Positions 9,047 through 17,789 of a DNA stretch of 64,000 nucleotides are shown here, in pieces. The notes under the pieces are model-generated. The model had not been told where the DNA came from and did not search any database. It saw only the letters and a program-made list of their open reading frames with translations. Origin of the DNA: Arcobacteraceae bacterium. Lineage in GTDB: Bacteria > Campylobacterota > Campylobacteria > Campylobacterales > Arcobacteraceae. Within the stretch, counting starts at the first letter, position 1. Every line of letters starts with the position of its first letter. The position numbers were made by a program, and so were the translations under genes. The stretch is from NCBI GenBank assembly GCA_023138835.1, contig JAGLOP010000002.1, positions 1 through 64,000 of the forward strand, written 5' to 3'.

Positions 9047-9761
9047 ATTAGAAGCAAGAGATATAAAGAAATCTATAAAGAAAATAGAGATACTTCATGG
9101 GATAAGTCTAGAGGTAAATAGTGGTGAAATAGTTGGATTATTAGGGCCAAACGGAGCCGGTAAAACAACATGTTTTTATACAATTTGTGGTTTAGTTGAG
9201 CCAACACATGGGCAAATCTTTCTTGACGGTAAAGATATTACAAATTTACCATTACATAAAAGAGCCTTACAAGGCATTGGATATTTGCCTCAGGAATCAT
9301 CAATATTTAGAGACTTAAGTGTTGAAGACAACTTAATGTTAGCTGCTCAAATATCAATATCCAAGAAAAAGGATCAGATAAAAAAAGTTGAAGAATTACT
9401 TGAAATTTTTAATATTGAACCAATTAGAAAAAGAAAAGGGATTAGTTTAAGTGGAGGGGAGAGACGGCGAACAGAAATTGCAAGAGCTTTAGTCGGCGAC
9501 CCAAAATTTTTACTTTTAGATGAGCCGTTTGCCGGTGTTGATCCAATTGCAGTTAAAGATATTCAGAGTATTGTTTCTGATTTGACACAAAGAGGAATTG
9601 GAGTCTTGATTACAGATCATAATGTAAGAGAAACTTTACAAATATGTGATAGGGCTTATGTAATGAAATCAGGAAGTGTTTTAGCTTTTGGAACTTCTGA
9701 TGATATTAAAGTAGATAAATCAGTAAAAGAGCATTATTTAGGAGAAGATTTTAGTTTTTAA
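9036..9761 (+). CDS. lptB: LPS export ABC transporter ATPase LptB
   Basis: 241 residues. ATPase of LptB2FG, which extracts LPS from the inner membrane. Walker A GPNGAGKTT near 38-46, signature LSGGERRRTEIARAL near 137, and Walker B LLLDEPFAGVDP; SGGERRR and EPFAGVDP are typical of LptB rather than of branched amino-acid ATPases. The start is TTG at 9036 inside the end of tsaE; no ATG is suitably placed, and the first residues NHKLEARDIKKS match the family. In many relatives rpoN follows; here the next gene is convergent. Confidence 0.94.
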   Translation: MNHKLEARDIKKSIKKIEILHGISLEVNSGEIVGLLGPNGAGKTTCFYTICGLVEPTHGQIFLDGKDITNLPLHKRALQGIGYLPQESSIFRDLSVEDNLMLAAQISISKKKDQIKKVEELLEIFNIEPIRKRKGISLSGGERRRTEIARALVGDPKFLLLDEPFAGVDPIAVKDIQSIVSDLTQRGIGVLITDHNVRETLQICDRAYVMKSGSVLAFGTSDDIKVDKSVKEHYLGEDFSF

Positions 9762-9784
9762 TATATATTTCTTAGAGATATGTT

Positions 9785-10804
9785 TTAATTATGATTTGGT
9801 ATCATAACTACTATATTTTTTCCACTATTTTTAGCTTTGTATAAGGCTTCATCCACTCTTTTTAGGAAGGTGTCTTTATTTTCTTTCTGTATAAATTCAC
9901 AAACTCCAAAACTTGCGGTAATATTGCCCTTTAAAACTTGAGATAAACAAGCTTTTTCAATAGCTTTTCTTATGTTTTCAGCTATCCTTGATGCATCTTT
10001 AATGGTCGTTTGGGGTAATAAAATCATAAATTCTTCACCACCCCATCTTGCTAAGATATCTACATTTCTTAAGTGTTTGGTTGATAAATTAGATATCGCA
10101 ATCAATACCTCATCTCCAATATCATGTCCATAAGTATCATTAATATTTTTAAAGGAATCAATATCGTACATAATTATAGACAGCTTATTGTTGTATCTGT
10201 TTGCTCTTTTAATCTCATAATCCAATTCAGTAGTAAACTTTTGCCTGTTATAGATACTTGTTAAGTGATCATGCGTTGCTTCATACAACAATTCTTTAGA
10301 ATTTACCTCTAACTTATGAATAATATTTTGAAGTTCTATTGTTCGCTGAGATACTTGTTTTTCTAACTCTTTATTTGTGTTTTCTAATTGTTTTCGTAAA
10401 ACTCTTGACTCTACAGCCATAGAGATACTTTCTAAAAGTTGAAAAAGATTTAATGGTTTGGTTGCATACCCTCGTACACCTAAATCTATAGCTTTTTTAA
10501 GAAAATTTACATCATTATGTGCTGTTGTTATAACTGATGGTATAGTTGAATCAATTTCATATATTTTTACTAACATATCAAGACCATTCATTTTAGGCAT
10601 ATTAATATCAGTTATAATTATATCAAAAGTTGGTAAATCTGGATTTTCAAAATGTTCTATAAAAGTTTCAAGTCCTGCCAGTCCATTGTTAGCAGTTTTT
10701 ACACATTTAACTAACTTTTCTAATGTTTTAGAGGTAAACTCTCTAACATCTTCTTCATCTTCAACATATAATATAACTATATCTTTTAATATTTCTTTAT
10801 TCAT
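9785..10804 (-). CDS. Response regulator with GGDEF output (diguanylate cyclase)
   Basis: 339 residues. Receiver domain 8-130 with acid pocket E15/D16/E17, phosphoacceptor D66 (TDINMPKMNG) and K116. A coiled coil covers about 135-170. The GGDEF domain at 175-335 has GGEEF at 255-259 and an intact inhibitory-site RNVD at 246-249, five residues before it. It is therefore expected to make c-di-GMP with product feedback when phosphorylated. It is convergent to lptB and downstream of kdsB and a PAS kinase on the same strand; that kinase is a possible but unproven partner. Confidence 0.92.
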   Translation of the reverse strand: MNKEILKDIVILYVEDEEDVREFTSKTLEKLVKCVKTANNGLAGLETFIEHFENPDLPTFDIIITDINMPKMNGLDMLVKIYEIDSTIPSVITTAHNDVNFLKKAIDLGVRGYATKPLNLFQLLESISMAVESRVLRKQLENTNKELEKQVSQRTIELQNIIHKLEVNSKELLYEATHDHLTSIYNRQKFTTELDYEIKRANRYNNKLSIIMYDIDSFKNINDTYGHDIGDEVLIAISNLSTKHLRNVDILARWGGEEFMILLPQTTIKDASRIAENIRKAIEKACLSQVLKGNITASFGVCEFIQKENKDTFLKRVDEALYKAKNSGKNIVVMIPNHN

Positions 10805-10825
10805 AAGATTATTTTACCATTTTTT

Positions 10826-11539
10826 TTACTTAAATATTTTAAGTGTATTTTCCAAGTCAGCTTGAGTGTCTATCCCAAAGCTTTGAGATTTTACTTCTAC
10901 CATTGATATCTTTAAACTGGCAGCTATTGCTCTTAATTGTTCTAGTTTCTCAATACCTTCTAAAGGAGCATGGGGTAAATTACAAAATTGATTCAAACTT
11001 TTTTTAGTAAAACCATAGATTCCCAAATGACCTTTGTATGATGAATTTTCATAATGATCTCTGTGGTACGGTATTTTACTTCTTGAAAAATAAATAGCAT
11101 TATTGTTTTCATCAAGTATAACTTTCACATGATTTGAATCATCCGCAAGTTCTGATGAAATAGATTTGAAACAACTTACCATATTAAAATCATTTGTATT
11201 GTTTTTAACTTGATTTATTACAGCGGATATAACCTCTGGTTCTATAAAAGGTTCATCTGCTTGTACATTTATAATAATATCAGTATCGTTAAGCTTTAAA
11301 ATATTTGCGGCTTCATTTATTCTGTCCGTACCGCTTTGATGAGTTGAAGATGTTATTACTGCTTGAATATTATATTGTTTAGCTAAATCAATCACTTCCT
11401 CTGAGTCTGTTGCAATAACCACATCATCCAAATTTTGGACTTGTTTTGCTGTTCTTATAACCATCGGAAGCCCTAAAATATCTACTAATATCTTATTCTC
11501 AAATCTACTACTGTTAAGTCTTGCCGGGATTATTATCAT
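10826..11539 (-). CDS. kdsB: 3-deoxy-manno-octulosonate cytidylyltransferase
   Basis: 237 residues, normal size. Activates KDO as CMP-KDO for lipid A/LPS core assembly. The N-terminal nucleotide motif is IPARLNSSRFENKIL, followed by VQADEPFIEP (metal site) and GHLGIYGF. Its start overlaps the stop of the upstream kinase gene by four bases (ATGA), so the two are co-translated. Confidence 0.94.
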   Translation of the reverse strand: MIIIPARLNSSRFENKILVDILGLPMVIRTAKQVQNLDDVVIATDSEEVIDLAKQYNIQAVITSSTHQSGTDRINEAANILKLNDTDIIINVQADEPFIEPEVISAVINQVKNNTNDFNMVSCFKSISSELADDSNHVKVILDENNNAIYFSRSKIPYHRDHYENSSYKGHLGIYGFTKKSLNQFCNLPHAPLEGIEKLEQLRAIAASLKISMVEVKSQSFGIDTQADLENTLKIFK

Positions 11540-12963
11540 TTTATCTCATTAGTTGGTAATATAATTTTAAACATCACTATATCTTCATTTAGATTAAAAA
11601 CTTCTATACTGCCTTTTAAATGCAACTCAATAATTGTTTTACAGTTATAAAGACTTAATCCCACACCATTTTTTTGAGTTTTAGTACTAAAATAAGGTGT
11701 AAAAATATTACCAAGTATATCTTCAGGAATATGACCGGCTGAATTTTGTATTACAAATATATTGTTTTCATCTTCAGTATATGATTTAATAGATATTTTG
11801 GAAGTTTTATCATTTGATAAATTAATTGCTTCTTTTGCATTATCCAAAATATGTGCAATTGATTGAGATAAACTGCCAACATAAGTTAAAAAAGGTTCTT
11901 GATTATTGTTTTCAAAAACAACTTCACTGTTTTGAATATTTGAATGCATCATTGCTTTTTCAATTATCTCTTTACTTGTAGTTTCAACTTTATTTTCTTT
12001 TATCTCTGTTGTGTGTTGAAAGTTATTAATTACATTGGATAACTCTTCAATATGATTTGTAATCAAATGAAGATTATTAACAGTTTCTTCTGTAGTTACA
12101 TCTTCTTCAAATTGATATTTTAACATTAGATTTTGAACTTCTAATGAAATTGTATTTAACGGCTGTCTCCACTCATGAGCAACTAACCTCATAGTAGAGG
12201 TCATGATATTTAGCTTTTCATCTTTATCAACAAGTTGTTTTAATAAGTCTTTTTTCTTTTCCTCTAATGTCATCTCATTGGTAACATCAAACATAACTGC
12301 GGTATATCCTATGATATCACCATATTTATTATATTTTGGTTTAATTACACTTTCTACCCAAAAATAACTGCCTGTTTTGGTCTTGTTTACAATTGTTCCA
12401 GAATATTCTTTACTATTTTTAATTTCATACCACAACTTTTCTTCTTCTGATTTATCTTGAAATGCTGTATAATACAAACCTTTTAACTCATCTTCATTAT
12501 ATCCGCAAAGTCTGCAGTATGCTTCACTTGCTTTTTCAATTTTACCATCAAGGTCTATTTGTGTCTGTATTAAATATTTATCAAAAATTTCATGTTCAGA
12601 TACTGTTTGTGTAATATCACTTGCATCAAGCACTATATATTTATTGTCTTGCATTAAACTGATTGTTATATCAAGAAATACAAGACCACCGTCTTTTCTT
12701 TTACAAGATAATTGTAAATTATTTATATATCTATCTTTGGCATTTTTTTCTATTAGGTCTTTAAACGATTGTTTGTTTTCATCAGTTATCAAGTCAATAA
12801 AGTTAAGTTTTAATAATTCTTCATTACTGAAGCCTAGAAGTGGGCTAAAAGCTTTATTAATATAAAGAAATTTTGTATCAAGATTGATAATACCTATACC
12901 ACTCCATGAGCTGTTTATCATCGCTTTTAAAACAGCATTCTGACTTTGTATTTTATTTGACAT
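11536..12963 (-). CDS. PAS-PAS sensor histidine kinase, HEWRQPL type
   Basis: 475 residues, no membrane segment, so cytosolic. Two PAS domains (about 10-125 and 130-235, the second with a PAC motif YTAVMFDVTNE), a coiled coil, then the phosphoacceptor HEWRQPLN near residue 263 and a HATPase_c domain with N-box NAKEAI and a G-box GVGLSLYNCKTI. This kinase class is greatly expanded in Arcobacter and Sulfurimonas. It overlaps kdsB by 4 bases, an odd pairing of signalling with LPS synthesis. The regulator may be the REC-GGDEF protein two genes on; that is inference. Confidence 0.9.
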   Translation of the reverse strand: MSNKIQSQNAVLKAMINSSWSGIGIINLDTKFLYINKAFSPLLGFSNEELLKLNFIDLITDENKQSFKDLIEKNAKDRYINNLQLSCKRKDGGLVFLDITISLMQDNKYIVLDASDITQTVSEHEIFDKYLIQTQIDLDGKIEKASEAYCRLCGYNEDELKGLYYTAFQDKSEEEKLWYEIKNSKEYSGTIVNKTKTGSYFWVESVIKPKYNKYGDIIGYTAVMFDVTNEMTLEEKKKDLLKQLVDKDEKLNIMTSTMRLVAHEWRQPLNTISLEVQNLMLKYQFEEDVTTEETVNNLHLITNHIEELSNVINNFQHTTEIKENKVETTSKEIIEKAMMHSNIQNSEVVFENNNQEPFLTYVGSLSQSIAHILDNAKEAINLSNDKTSKISIKSYTEDENNIFVIQNSAGHIPEDILGNIFTPYFSTKTQKNGVGLSLYNCKTIIELHLKGSIEVFNLNEDIVMFKIILPTNEIK

Positions 12964-13012
12964 ATTTATTAATCCCTATAGAGTTTAAGTAGAGATAGTG
13001 TAACATAAAATT

Positions 13013-15709
13013 ATGAAAAAAACACTTACAATTATAGATACATTTGGATTTTTATTTAGAAGCTATTATGCTTTGCCGCCATTGAAGTCTAAAACAGGAT
13101 TTCCCACAGGTATGCTTACAGGCTTTATGAATTTAATAGCAAATATCGGTAAAGATTTTCAAACTGATTATCTTGTATTTGCACTTGACAGCAAGGGGGA
13201 TACCTTTAGAAATGAAATATATCCTGAATATAAAGCACATCGTCCTGATGTACCGCAAGATTTATTAGCCCAACTTCCTGTTGCAATTGACTTAATAGAC
13301 AAAATGGGATTTGCAAGTGCAAAAAGGGTTGGATTTGAAGCGGATGATATTATCGCATCATTAGCTTACGAAGGTAAAAATCAAGGATTAAACATACGCA
13401 TTGTAAGTCACGATAAAGATTTATATCAGCTTATAGAAGAGGATATATCAATGTTTGACCCAATGAAGAAAAAAGAGATTACATCTTCAATGTGTTTTGA
13501 AAAATACGGTGTATATCCAGAGCAATTCACAGATTATCAATCGCTCCTTGGTGATAGTGCTGATAACGTTCCAGGAGTTAAAGGGGTTGGGGCTAAAACT
13601 GCAGAAGCTTTAATTCAACAGTTTGGAACTTTAGATGAAATTTATTCTAACATTGATAAAATAGAAAAACCAAGATGGAAAAAGCTTTTAATTGAAAATA
13701 AAGAGTTGGCATATGTTAGTAAACAGCTTGTTACTTTACATCATGATGCTCATGCTTTACATTCACTTGAAGAGTTAGAATTGCCAAAAGAAAATCCAAT
13801 TTTAAAAATAGCCAAACAACTGCAAGAATATGATATGCACCGAGTTATAGATAAAGTCCACCAAGCAGGTACTAGTTATAGGACAATAATGCCTAAAAAC
13901 TATGAGTATAAAAAAGCAGAAGTTAAACCTGAAATTAAATGTAATTATATTTTATTAAATGATGAGAAGAAATTACTTGAAATTGTAAATCAAATCGGTG
14001 ATGATACTATTGTAGCTTTTGATACAGAAACTACAGGATTGGATTCATCTAAGGCTCAAATTGTAGGTTTTTCATTTTGTACAGAGATAGGAAAGGCTTA
14101 TTATGTACCAATAGAGCATTTTTATTTAGGGGTACCGCAGCAAGTTAGTATAGAAGTTGCAAGACAAGCAATCGGAATTTTAAATAATAAAAAATTAGTT
14201 TTGCAAAATTTTAAATATGATTTTGAAATAGTTAAAAATAATTTTCAAATTGAATTAAAATTGTATGCAGATACTATGATTATGGCTTGGCTGCTTAATA
14301 GTGATAAACCTGTTGGTCTTGATAAGTTGTCAGATAGATATTTTAATCATAAAATGATAGCTTTTAAAGATGTAGTAAAAAAAGGTGAGACCTTTGCTTC
14401 AATCGATGTGAATATGGCTTGTGAATATGCCGGTGAAGATGCTTGGATTACTTTTAGGCTTTATGATCTATTTCTTAAAGAATTTAATAAAAACAAAGGG
14501 CTTTTGGAAATTGCACAAACTATAGAGTTTCCTTTTGTTTATGTTTTAAATCATATTGAAAATAATGGTATAAAAGTTGATGTTCTAGTATTGGAAAATT
14601 TAAAAGAAAAAAGTAAAGTTCGATTAGATATTTTAATAAAAGAGATTTATCAATTAAGTGGAACGCAATTTAATATAAATTCTCCCAAACAACTAGGAGA
14701 AGTGCTTTTTGATACCTTGGGATTACCTCCATCTAAAAAAACTAAAACAGGATACAGTACAAATGAAAGTGTATTGTTAAAATTAAAAGATGAACATCCA
14801 GTAGTAGAAAAATTACTAGAATACAGAGAAGCTTTTAAGTTGTATTCAACTTATATAGAGCCGCTTTTGGAACTTGGAAAACAAGAAGAAGATAATAGAA
14901 TTCATACTTCATTTTTACAAACAGGAACAGCAACAGGACGACTTAGTTCAAAAAATCCAAATCTGCAAAATATACCAGTAAGAAGTGAAGCAGGGCGGCA
15001 AATACGAACTGCTTTTGTAGCTAGTACAGGATATAAACTGGTTGGGATTGATTATTCTCAGATTGAGCTTAGACTTTTGGCTCATTTTAGCGGTGATCCA
15101 ACCTTGGTAAATGCTTTTAATAATAATGAAGATATTCATTATCAAACAGCAGTTGCAATATTTGGTGAAGATGAAGCCAAAGAAAAACGGCGTATTGCAA
15201 AAACTATTAATTTTGGTCTTCTTTATGGGATGGGTGCTAGAAAATTAGGTGAAACTTTAGGGATACCTGTAAAGGAAGCTAAAGGTTATATTGAAAGTTA
15301 TTTTGAAAAGTTTGATACTGTTACTCAGTATCTAAAATCAATTGAACAAAAAGCGATGGATGATGACAGTGTAACTACTTTAATAGGTAGATATCGACCT
15401 TTTGATTTTGGAAGTGCCACAGGTATGATGAAAGCAACATATTTGCGAGAAGCTGTAAATACAGTTTTTCAAGGAAGTGCATCAGATTTAATAAAACTGT
15501 CTATGATAAAAATATATGAAGAATATAAAAATAACAATGATATAATAATGCTTCTTCAAATACACGATGAACTTATTTTTGAGATTAAAAACGAAAAAGT
15601 TGATGAAATAACCAATAAGTTAAAAGAAATTATGGAAAATATTTATACTTTAAAAGTTCCTTTAAAAGTAAGTATTGCGGTTGGAAATAATTGGGGAGAA
15701 TTAAAATAA
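13013..15709 (+). CDS. polA: DNA polymerase I with 5'-3' and 3'-5' exonuclease domains
   Basis: 898 residues. 5'-nuclease domain about 1-290 (FEADDIIASL, GDSADNVPGVKGVGAKTA). Proofreading domain about 310-490 with all three motifs: FDTETTGLD, QNFKYDFEI and YAGEDAWIT. Polymerase domain about 500-898 with motif A GIDYSQIELRLLA, motif B RRIAKTINFGLLYG and motif C IHDELIFEI. It therefore has full nick-translation and proofreading capacity, unlike many polA genes that have lost the 3'-5' site. Divergent from the PAS kinase, with only 49 bases between; no clear Shine-Dalgarno precedes the ATG. Confidence 0.97.
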   Translation: MKKTLTIIDTFGFLFRSYYALPPLKSKTGFPTGMLTGFMNLIANIGKDFQTDYLVFALDSKGDTFRNEIYPEYKAHRPDVPQDLLAQLPVAIDLIDKMGFASAKRVGFEADDIIASLAYEGKNQGLNIRIVSHDKDLYQLIEEDISMFDPMKKKEITSSMCFEKYGVYPEQFTDYQSLLGDSADNVPGVKGVGAKTAEALIQQFGTLDEIYSNIDKIEKPRWKKLLIENKELAYVSKQLVTLHHDAHALHSLEELELPKENPILKIAKQLQEYDMHRVIDKVHQAGTSYRTIMPKNYEYKKAEVKPEIKCNYILLNDEKKLLEIVNQIGDDTIVAFDTETTGLDSSKAQIVGFSFCTEIGKAYYVPIEHFYLGVPQQVSIEVARQAIGILNNKKLVLQNFKYDFEIVKNNFQIELKLYADTMIMAWLLNSDKPVGLDKLSDRYFNHKMIAFKDVVKKGETFASIDVNMACEYAGEDAWITFRLYDLFLKEFNKNKGLLEIAQTIEFPFVYVLNHIENNGIKVDVLVLENLKEKSKVRLDILIKEIYQLSGTQFNINSPKQLGEVLFDTLGLPPSKKTKTGYSTNESVLLKLKDEHPVVEKLLEYREAFKLYSTYIEPLLELGKQEEDNRIHTSFLQTGTATGRLSSKNPNLQNIPVRSEAGRQIRTAFVASTGYKLVGIDYSQIELRLLAHFSGDPTLVNAFNNNEDIHYQTAVAIFGEDEAKEKRRIAKTINFGLLYGMGARKLGETLGIPVKEAKGYIESYFEKFDTVTQYLKSIEQKAMDDDSVTTLIGRYRPFDFGSATGMMKATYLREAVNTVFQGSASDLIKLSMIKIYEEYKNNNDIIMLLQIHDELIFEIKNEKVDEITNKLKEIMENIYTLKVPLKVSIAVGNNWGELK

Positions 15710-15740
15710 TTATTTTCCCTTTACAAAAATAATTTTTTTT
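15708..15740 (+). terminator. AT-rich hairpin terminator after polA
   Basis: Stem AATTATTTT (15708-15716) / AAAATAATT (15726-15734) followed by a run of T to 15740. The stem starts within the polA stop codon. It is all A-T, so weak, but the T tract is good. Confidence 0.45.
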
Positions 15741-15742
15741 GA

Positions 15743-15748
15743 TACAAT
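15743..15748 (+). promoter_or_regulatory. Putative -10 of the response-regulator operon
   Basis: TACAAT 28 bases before the ATG at 15776, directly after a T-rich tract like those upstream of Campylobacterota sigma-70 -10 boxes. Confidence 0.4.
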
Positions 15749-15775
15749 ATGTGAAATTTAATATAAAGATATGTT

Positions 15776-16456
15776 ATGAACCAAATTATTAAGCAGCTTA
15801 GAAAGTGTGAGAACTTAAACTTATTAGTCATTTCTCAAGATGACAAGTTCGCAAGTGATGTGCAAAATACTTTTTCTGATTTAAATAAACTAGAAATTGT
15901 AACTTGTAACAGCAAAGCATTAGAATTATGTAAAGAGACTAATTTTGACATTGTTGTTGTTGATACTAAAAGTGATAATTTTATTGATTTCTTTAATAAA
16001 GTAAATAAATTTAAAACAGTGCCTTTAAAAATTATAGTTTTAGATCCAAGTAAGGAAAACGATATAATTGATGCTATAAATTCTGATGTTTATACAATCT
16101 TAGCCAAGCCTTTTGATATTATTAATTTAAAATTATCTATGGTGATGTCTGTAAATCAAACACAAAGAAATGATAAGATCAAGTTAGGCAAAGGTTTTTA
16201 TTTTGATATATATAGAGACAGAGCTTATAATAAAAATAGTAAAGTTATTGAATTAACAAAGCTTGAGCTTGGTTTGTTAAAATTAATAATAGAAAATAAA
16301 GGTAAGGTTGTTGACTACAAACAAATAGAACAACAAGTATGGAAAGGTAAAAAAATGAGTATTTTTACCATGAGAAATGTAGTAAATAAAGTTAGAACAA
16401 AACTTTATTATGATGTTTTTAAGAATGCTTCATCTAAAGGTTATATAATAAAATAA
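15776..16456 (+). CDS. OmpR-type response regulator with altered receiver
   Basis: 226 residues. The receiver (about 14-125) keeps D22/D23, the likely phosphoacceptor D63 (VVVDTKSDN) and K111 (AKPFD), but the Thr/Ser switch residue is replaced by Asp (IIVLDPS, D90). The C-terminal winged helix (about 135-226) contains ELTKLELGLLKLI and RNVVNKVRTKL, typical of OmpR/PhoB DNA-binding domains. No kinase gene is adjacent. The Asp at the switch position suggests atypical or constitutive signalling, as in orphan regulators of this phylum. Confidence 0.85.
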   Translation: MNQIIKQLRKCENLNLLVISQDDKFASDVQNTFSDLNKLEIVTCNSKALELCKETNFDIVVVDTKSDNFIDFFNKVNKFKTVPLKIIVLDPSKENDIIDAINSDVYTILAKPFDIINLKLSMVMSVNQTQRNDKIKLGKGFYFDIYRDRAYNKNSKVIELTKLELGLLKLIIENKGKVVDYKQIEQQVWKGKKMSIFTMRNVVNKVRTKLYYDVFKNASSKGYIIK

Positions 16457-16465
16457 GAAGTTAAT

Positions 16466-16657
16466 ATGGAAGATTTAATAGTAACGAAAGAAGAATTAAT
16501 AAGAATGTTTGAAAGTGGAGAATTAAAAGACAGCAACGAGGGCTGGCTTTTAAATGGCAGATATATAGAGATTGCCGCTATTCATGAAACAGACCCAAAG
16601 TATCTTCATGATGTTACAAATTCTCAATATTATAAATTGATACAAAAAGAAAAATAA
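16466..16657 (+). CDS. Small hypothetical protein, 63 residues
   Basis: Soluble acidic protein, no signal or membrane segment. Starts MEDLIVTKEELIRMFESGEL and ends in a lysine-rich tail. Located 9 bases after the response regulator with an AGAAG-like RBS and 13 bases before the next gene, so in the same operon. I do not recognise a family. Confidence 0.65.
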   Translation: MEDLIVTKEELIRMFESGELKDSNEGWLLNGRYIEIAAIHETDPKYLHDVTNSQYYKLIQKEK

Positions 16658-16670
16658 AAGGAATAGATAT

Positions 16671-16949
16671 ATGTCACACTGCCCTTTCTGTAAAAAGAAG
16701 ATTGCTATGAGTAAAGCATTTTGCTCAAGAAACTGTAAAGATAATTATTTTCAATTAATTGCGATACAAATACCAAAATTGTTTTTAAAAAGAATTTTTA
16801 TATTTTGTACTGATAAAGAAAGAGAAGAGGAAATTGAAAAATTTGCTTCTATGCATAAGTGGAGATTAGATTTACTTAAAAATAAAATTGAAGAAGAAGC
16901 GATTAAATATGGATACATTGAAGATCCATATAAAAGAGATGAAAACTAA
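16671..16949 (+). CDS. Small zinc-ribbon protein, 92 residues
   Basis: The N-terminus carries CPFCKKK then CSRNCKDN (CxxC-14-CxxxC), a likely structural zinc site of the 'double zinc ribbon/MYM' kind. The rest is amphipathic helix, highly charged (REEEIEKF, KNKIEEEAIKYG). Preceded by AAAGGAATAG. Last gene of the response-regulator unit, followed by a terminator. Function unknown. Confidence 0.65.
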   Translation: MSHCPFCKKKIAMSKAFCSRNCKDNYFQLIAIQIPKLFLKRIFIFCTDKEREEEIEKFASMHKWRLDLLKNKIEEEAIKYGYIEDPYKRDEN

Positions 16950-16955
16950 TATTCA

Positions 16956-16986
16956 ACTAAAACTTTAATTAGTTTTAGTCTTTTTT
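16956..16986 (+). terminator. Intrinsic terminator overlapping the lgt 3' end
   Basis: Stem ACTAAAACT (16956-16964) / AGTTTTAGT (16971-16979), 6-base loop, then C and six T. It ends the plus-strand unit and uses the last codons of lgt on the other strand. Confidence 0.7.
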
Positions 16987-17789
16987 AATACATAGATGTA
17001 GAGTAGGGAACAACTTACCGCAAATATTCCAGATATCAGCATTCCCATGGTTAACCATGTCGTATTGACTAAAAAGCCCAATTGAACATCAGGCTGTCTA
17101 AAAATTTCAGCAATTATTCTCATAATTGAATAAAGTATTACATATAAAAGTGCCAGTTGACCATCAAATTGTTTTCTTTTTCTTATTATAAAAAGAATTA
17201 TAAATACTAAAAAACCTTCTAAAAATGCTTCATACAGTGCTGAGGGATGCCGCAAAACTCCATTTACATAAATACCCCAGGATACATCAGTTACACGACC
17301 TACAAGCTCTTGATTTACAAAGTTTCCAATTCTTCCAAATATATATCCCAAAGGTACAGCAAGAGCAGCAATATCTGTCATAAACCAAAATGATTTTTTA
17401 TATTTTTTACACCAAAGAATTGAGGCTATTATGAATCCTGCTAATGCTCCATGATAACTCATTCCTGAGATTCCAATAAATGTACCATCAGCAGCAAATG
17501 GATTAAAGATATACCAAGGGTGTGTTAAATAAAACATTGTATGGGTATCATAAAAAAGTATGTACCCTAATCGAGCACCTAAAATTACTCCTATTTCTAC
17601 CCACCAAATATAACTATCTAAAAAATCACTTGATATATTTAACTTATCTTTTTTAACAATCCAATGAGCAATTGATATAGCACTTAAAAGTGCAAGTGCA
17701 TACATGATTCCATACCAATGTACAGAAATACTTCCTAAATTAAAAGCTACCGGATTGAATGTTGAATATATATTTTGCCAAGTATTCAT
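16965..17789 (-). CDS. lgt: Prolipoprotein diacylglyceryl transferase
   Basis: 274 residues, about seven transmembrane helices, inner membrane. Attaches diacylglycerol to the lipobox cysteine of prolipoproteins. The family signature GRIGNFVNQELVGR lies at about 151-164, with the conserved SYHGALAGF and SWGIY also present. One base of its start overlaps the stop of the Fe-S gene. Lipoproteins in this window that would need it: the TlpA-like gene at 59.5 kb and the TPR lipoprotein at 38 kb. Confidence 0.96.
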   Translation of the reverse strand: MNTWQNIYSTFNPVAFNLGSISVHWYGIMYALALLSAISIAHWIVKKDKLNISSDFLDSYIWWVEIGVILGARLGYILFYDTHTMFYLTHPWYIFNPFAADGTFIGISGMSYHGALAGFIIASILWCKKYKKSFWFMTDIAALAVPLGYIFGRIGNFVNQELVGRVTDVSWGIYVNGVLRHPSALYEAFLEGFLVFIILFIIRKRKQFDGQLALLYVILYSIMRIIAEIFRQPDVQLGFLVNTTWLTMGMLISGIFAVSCSLLYIYVLKKTKTN

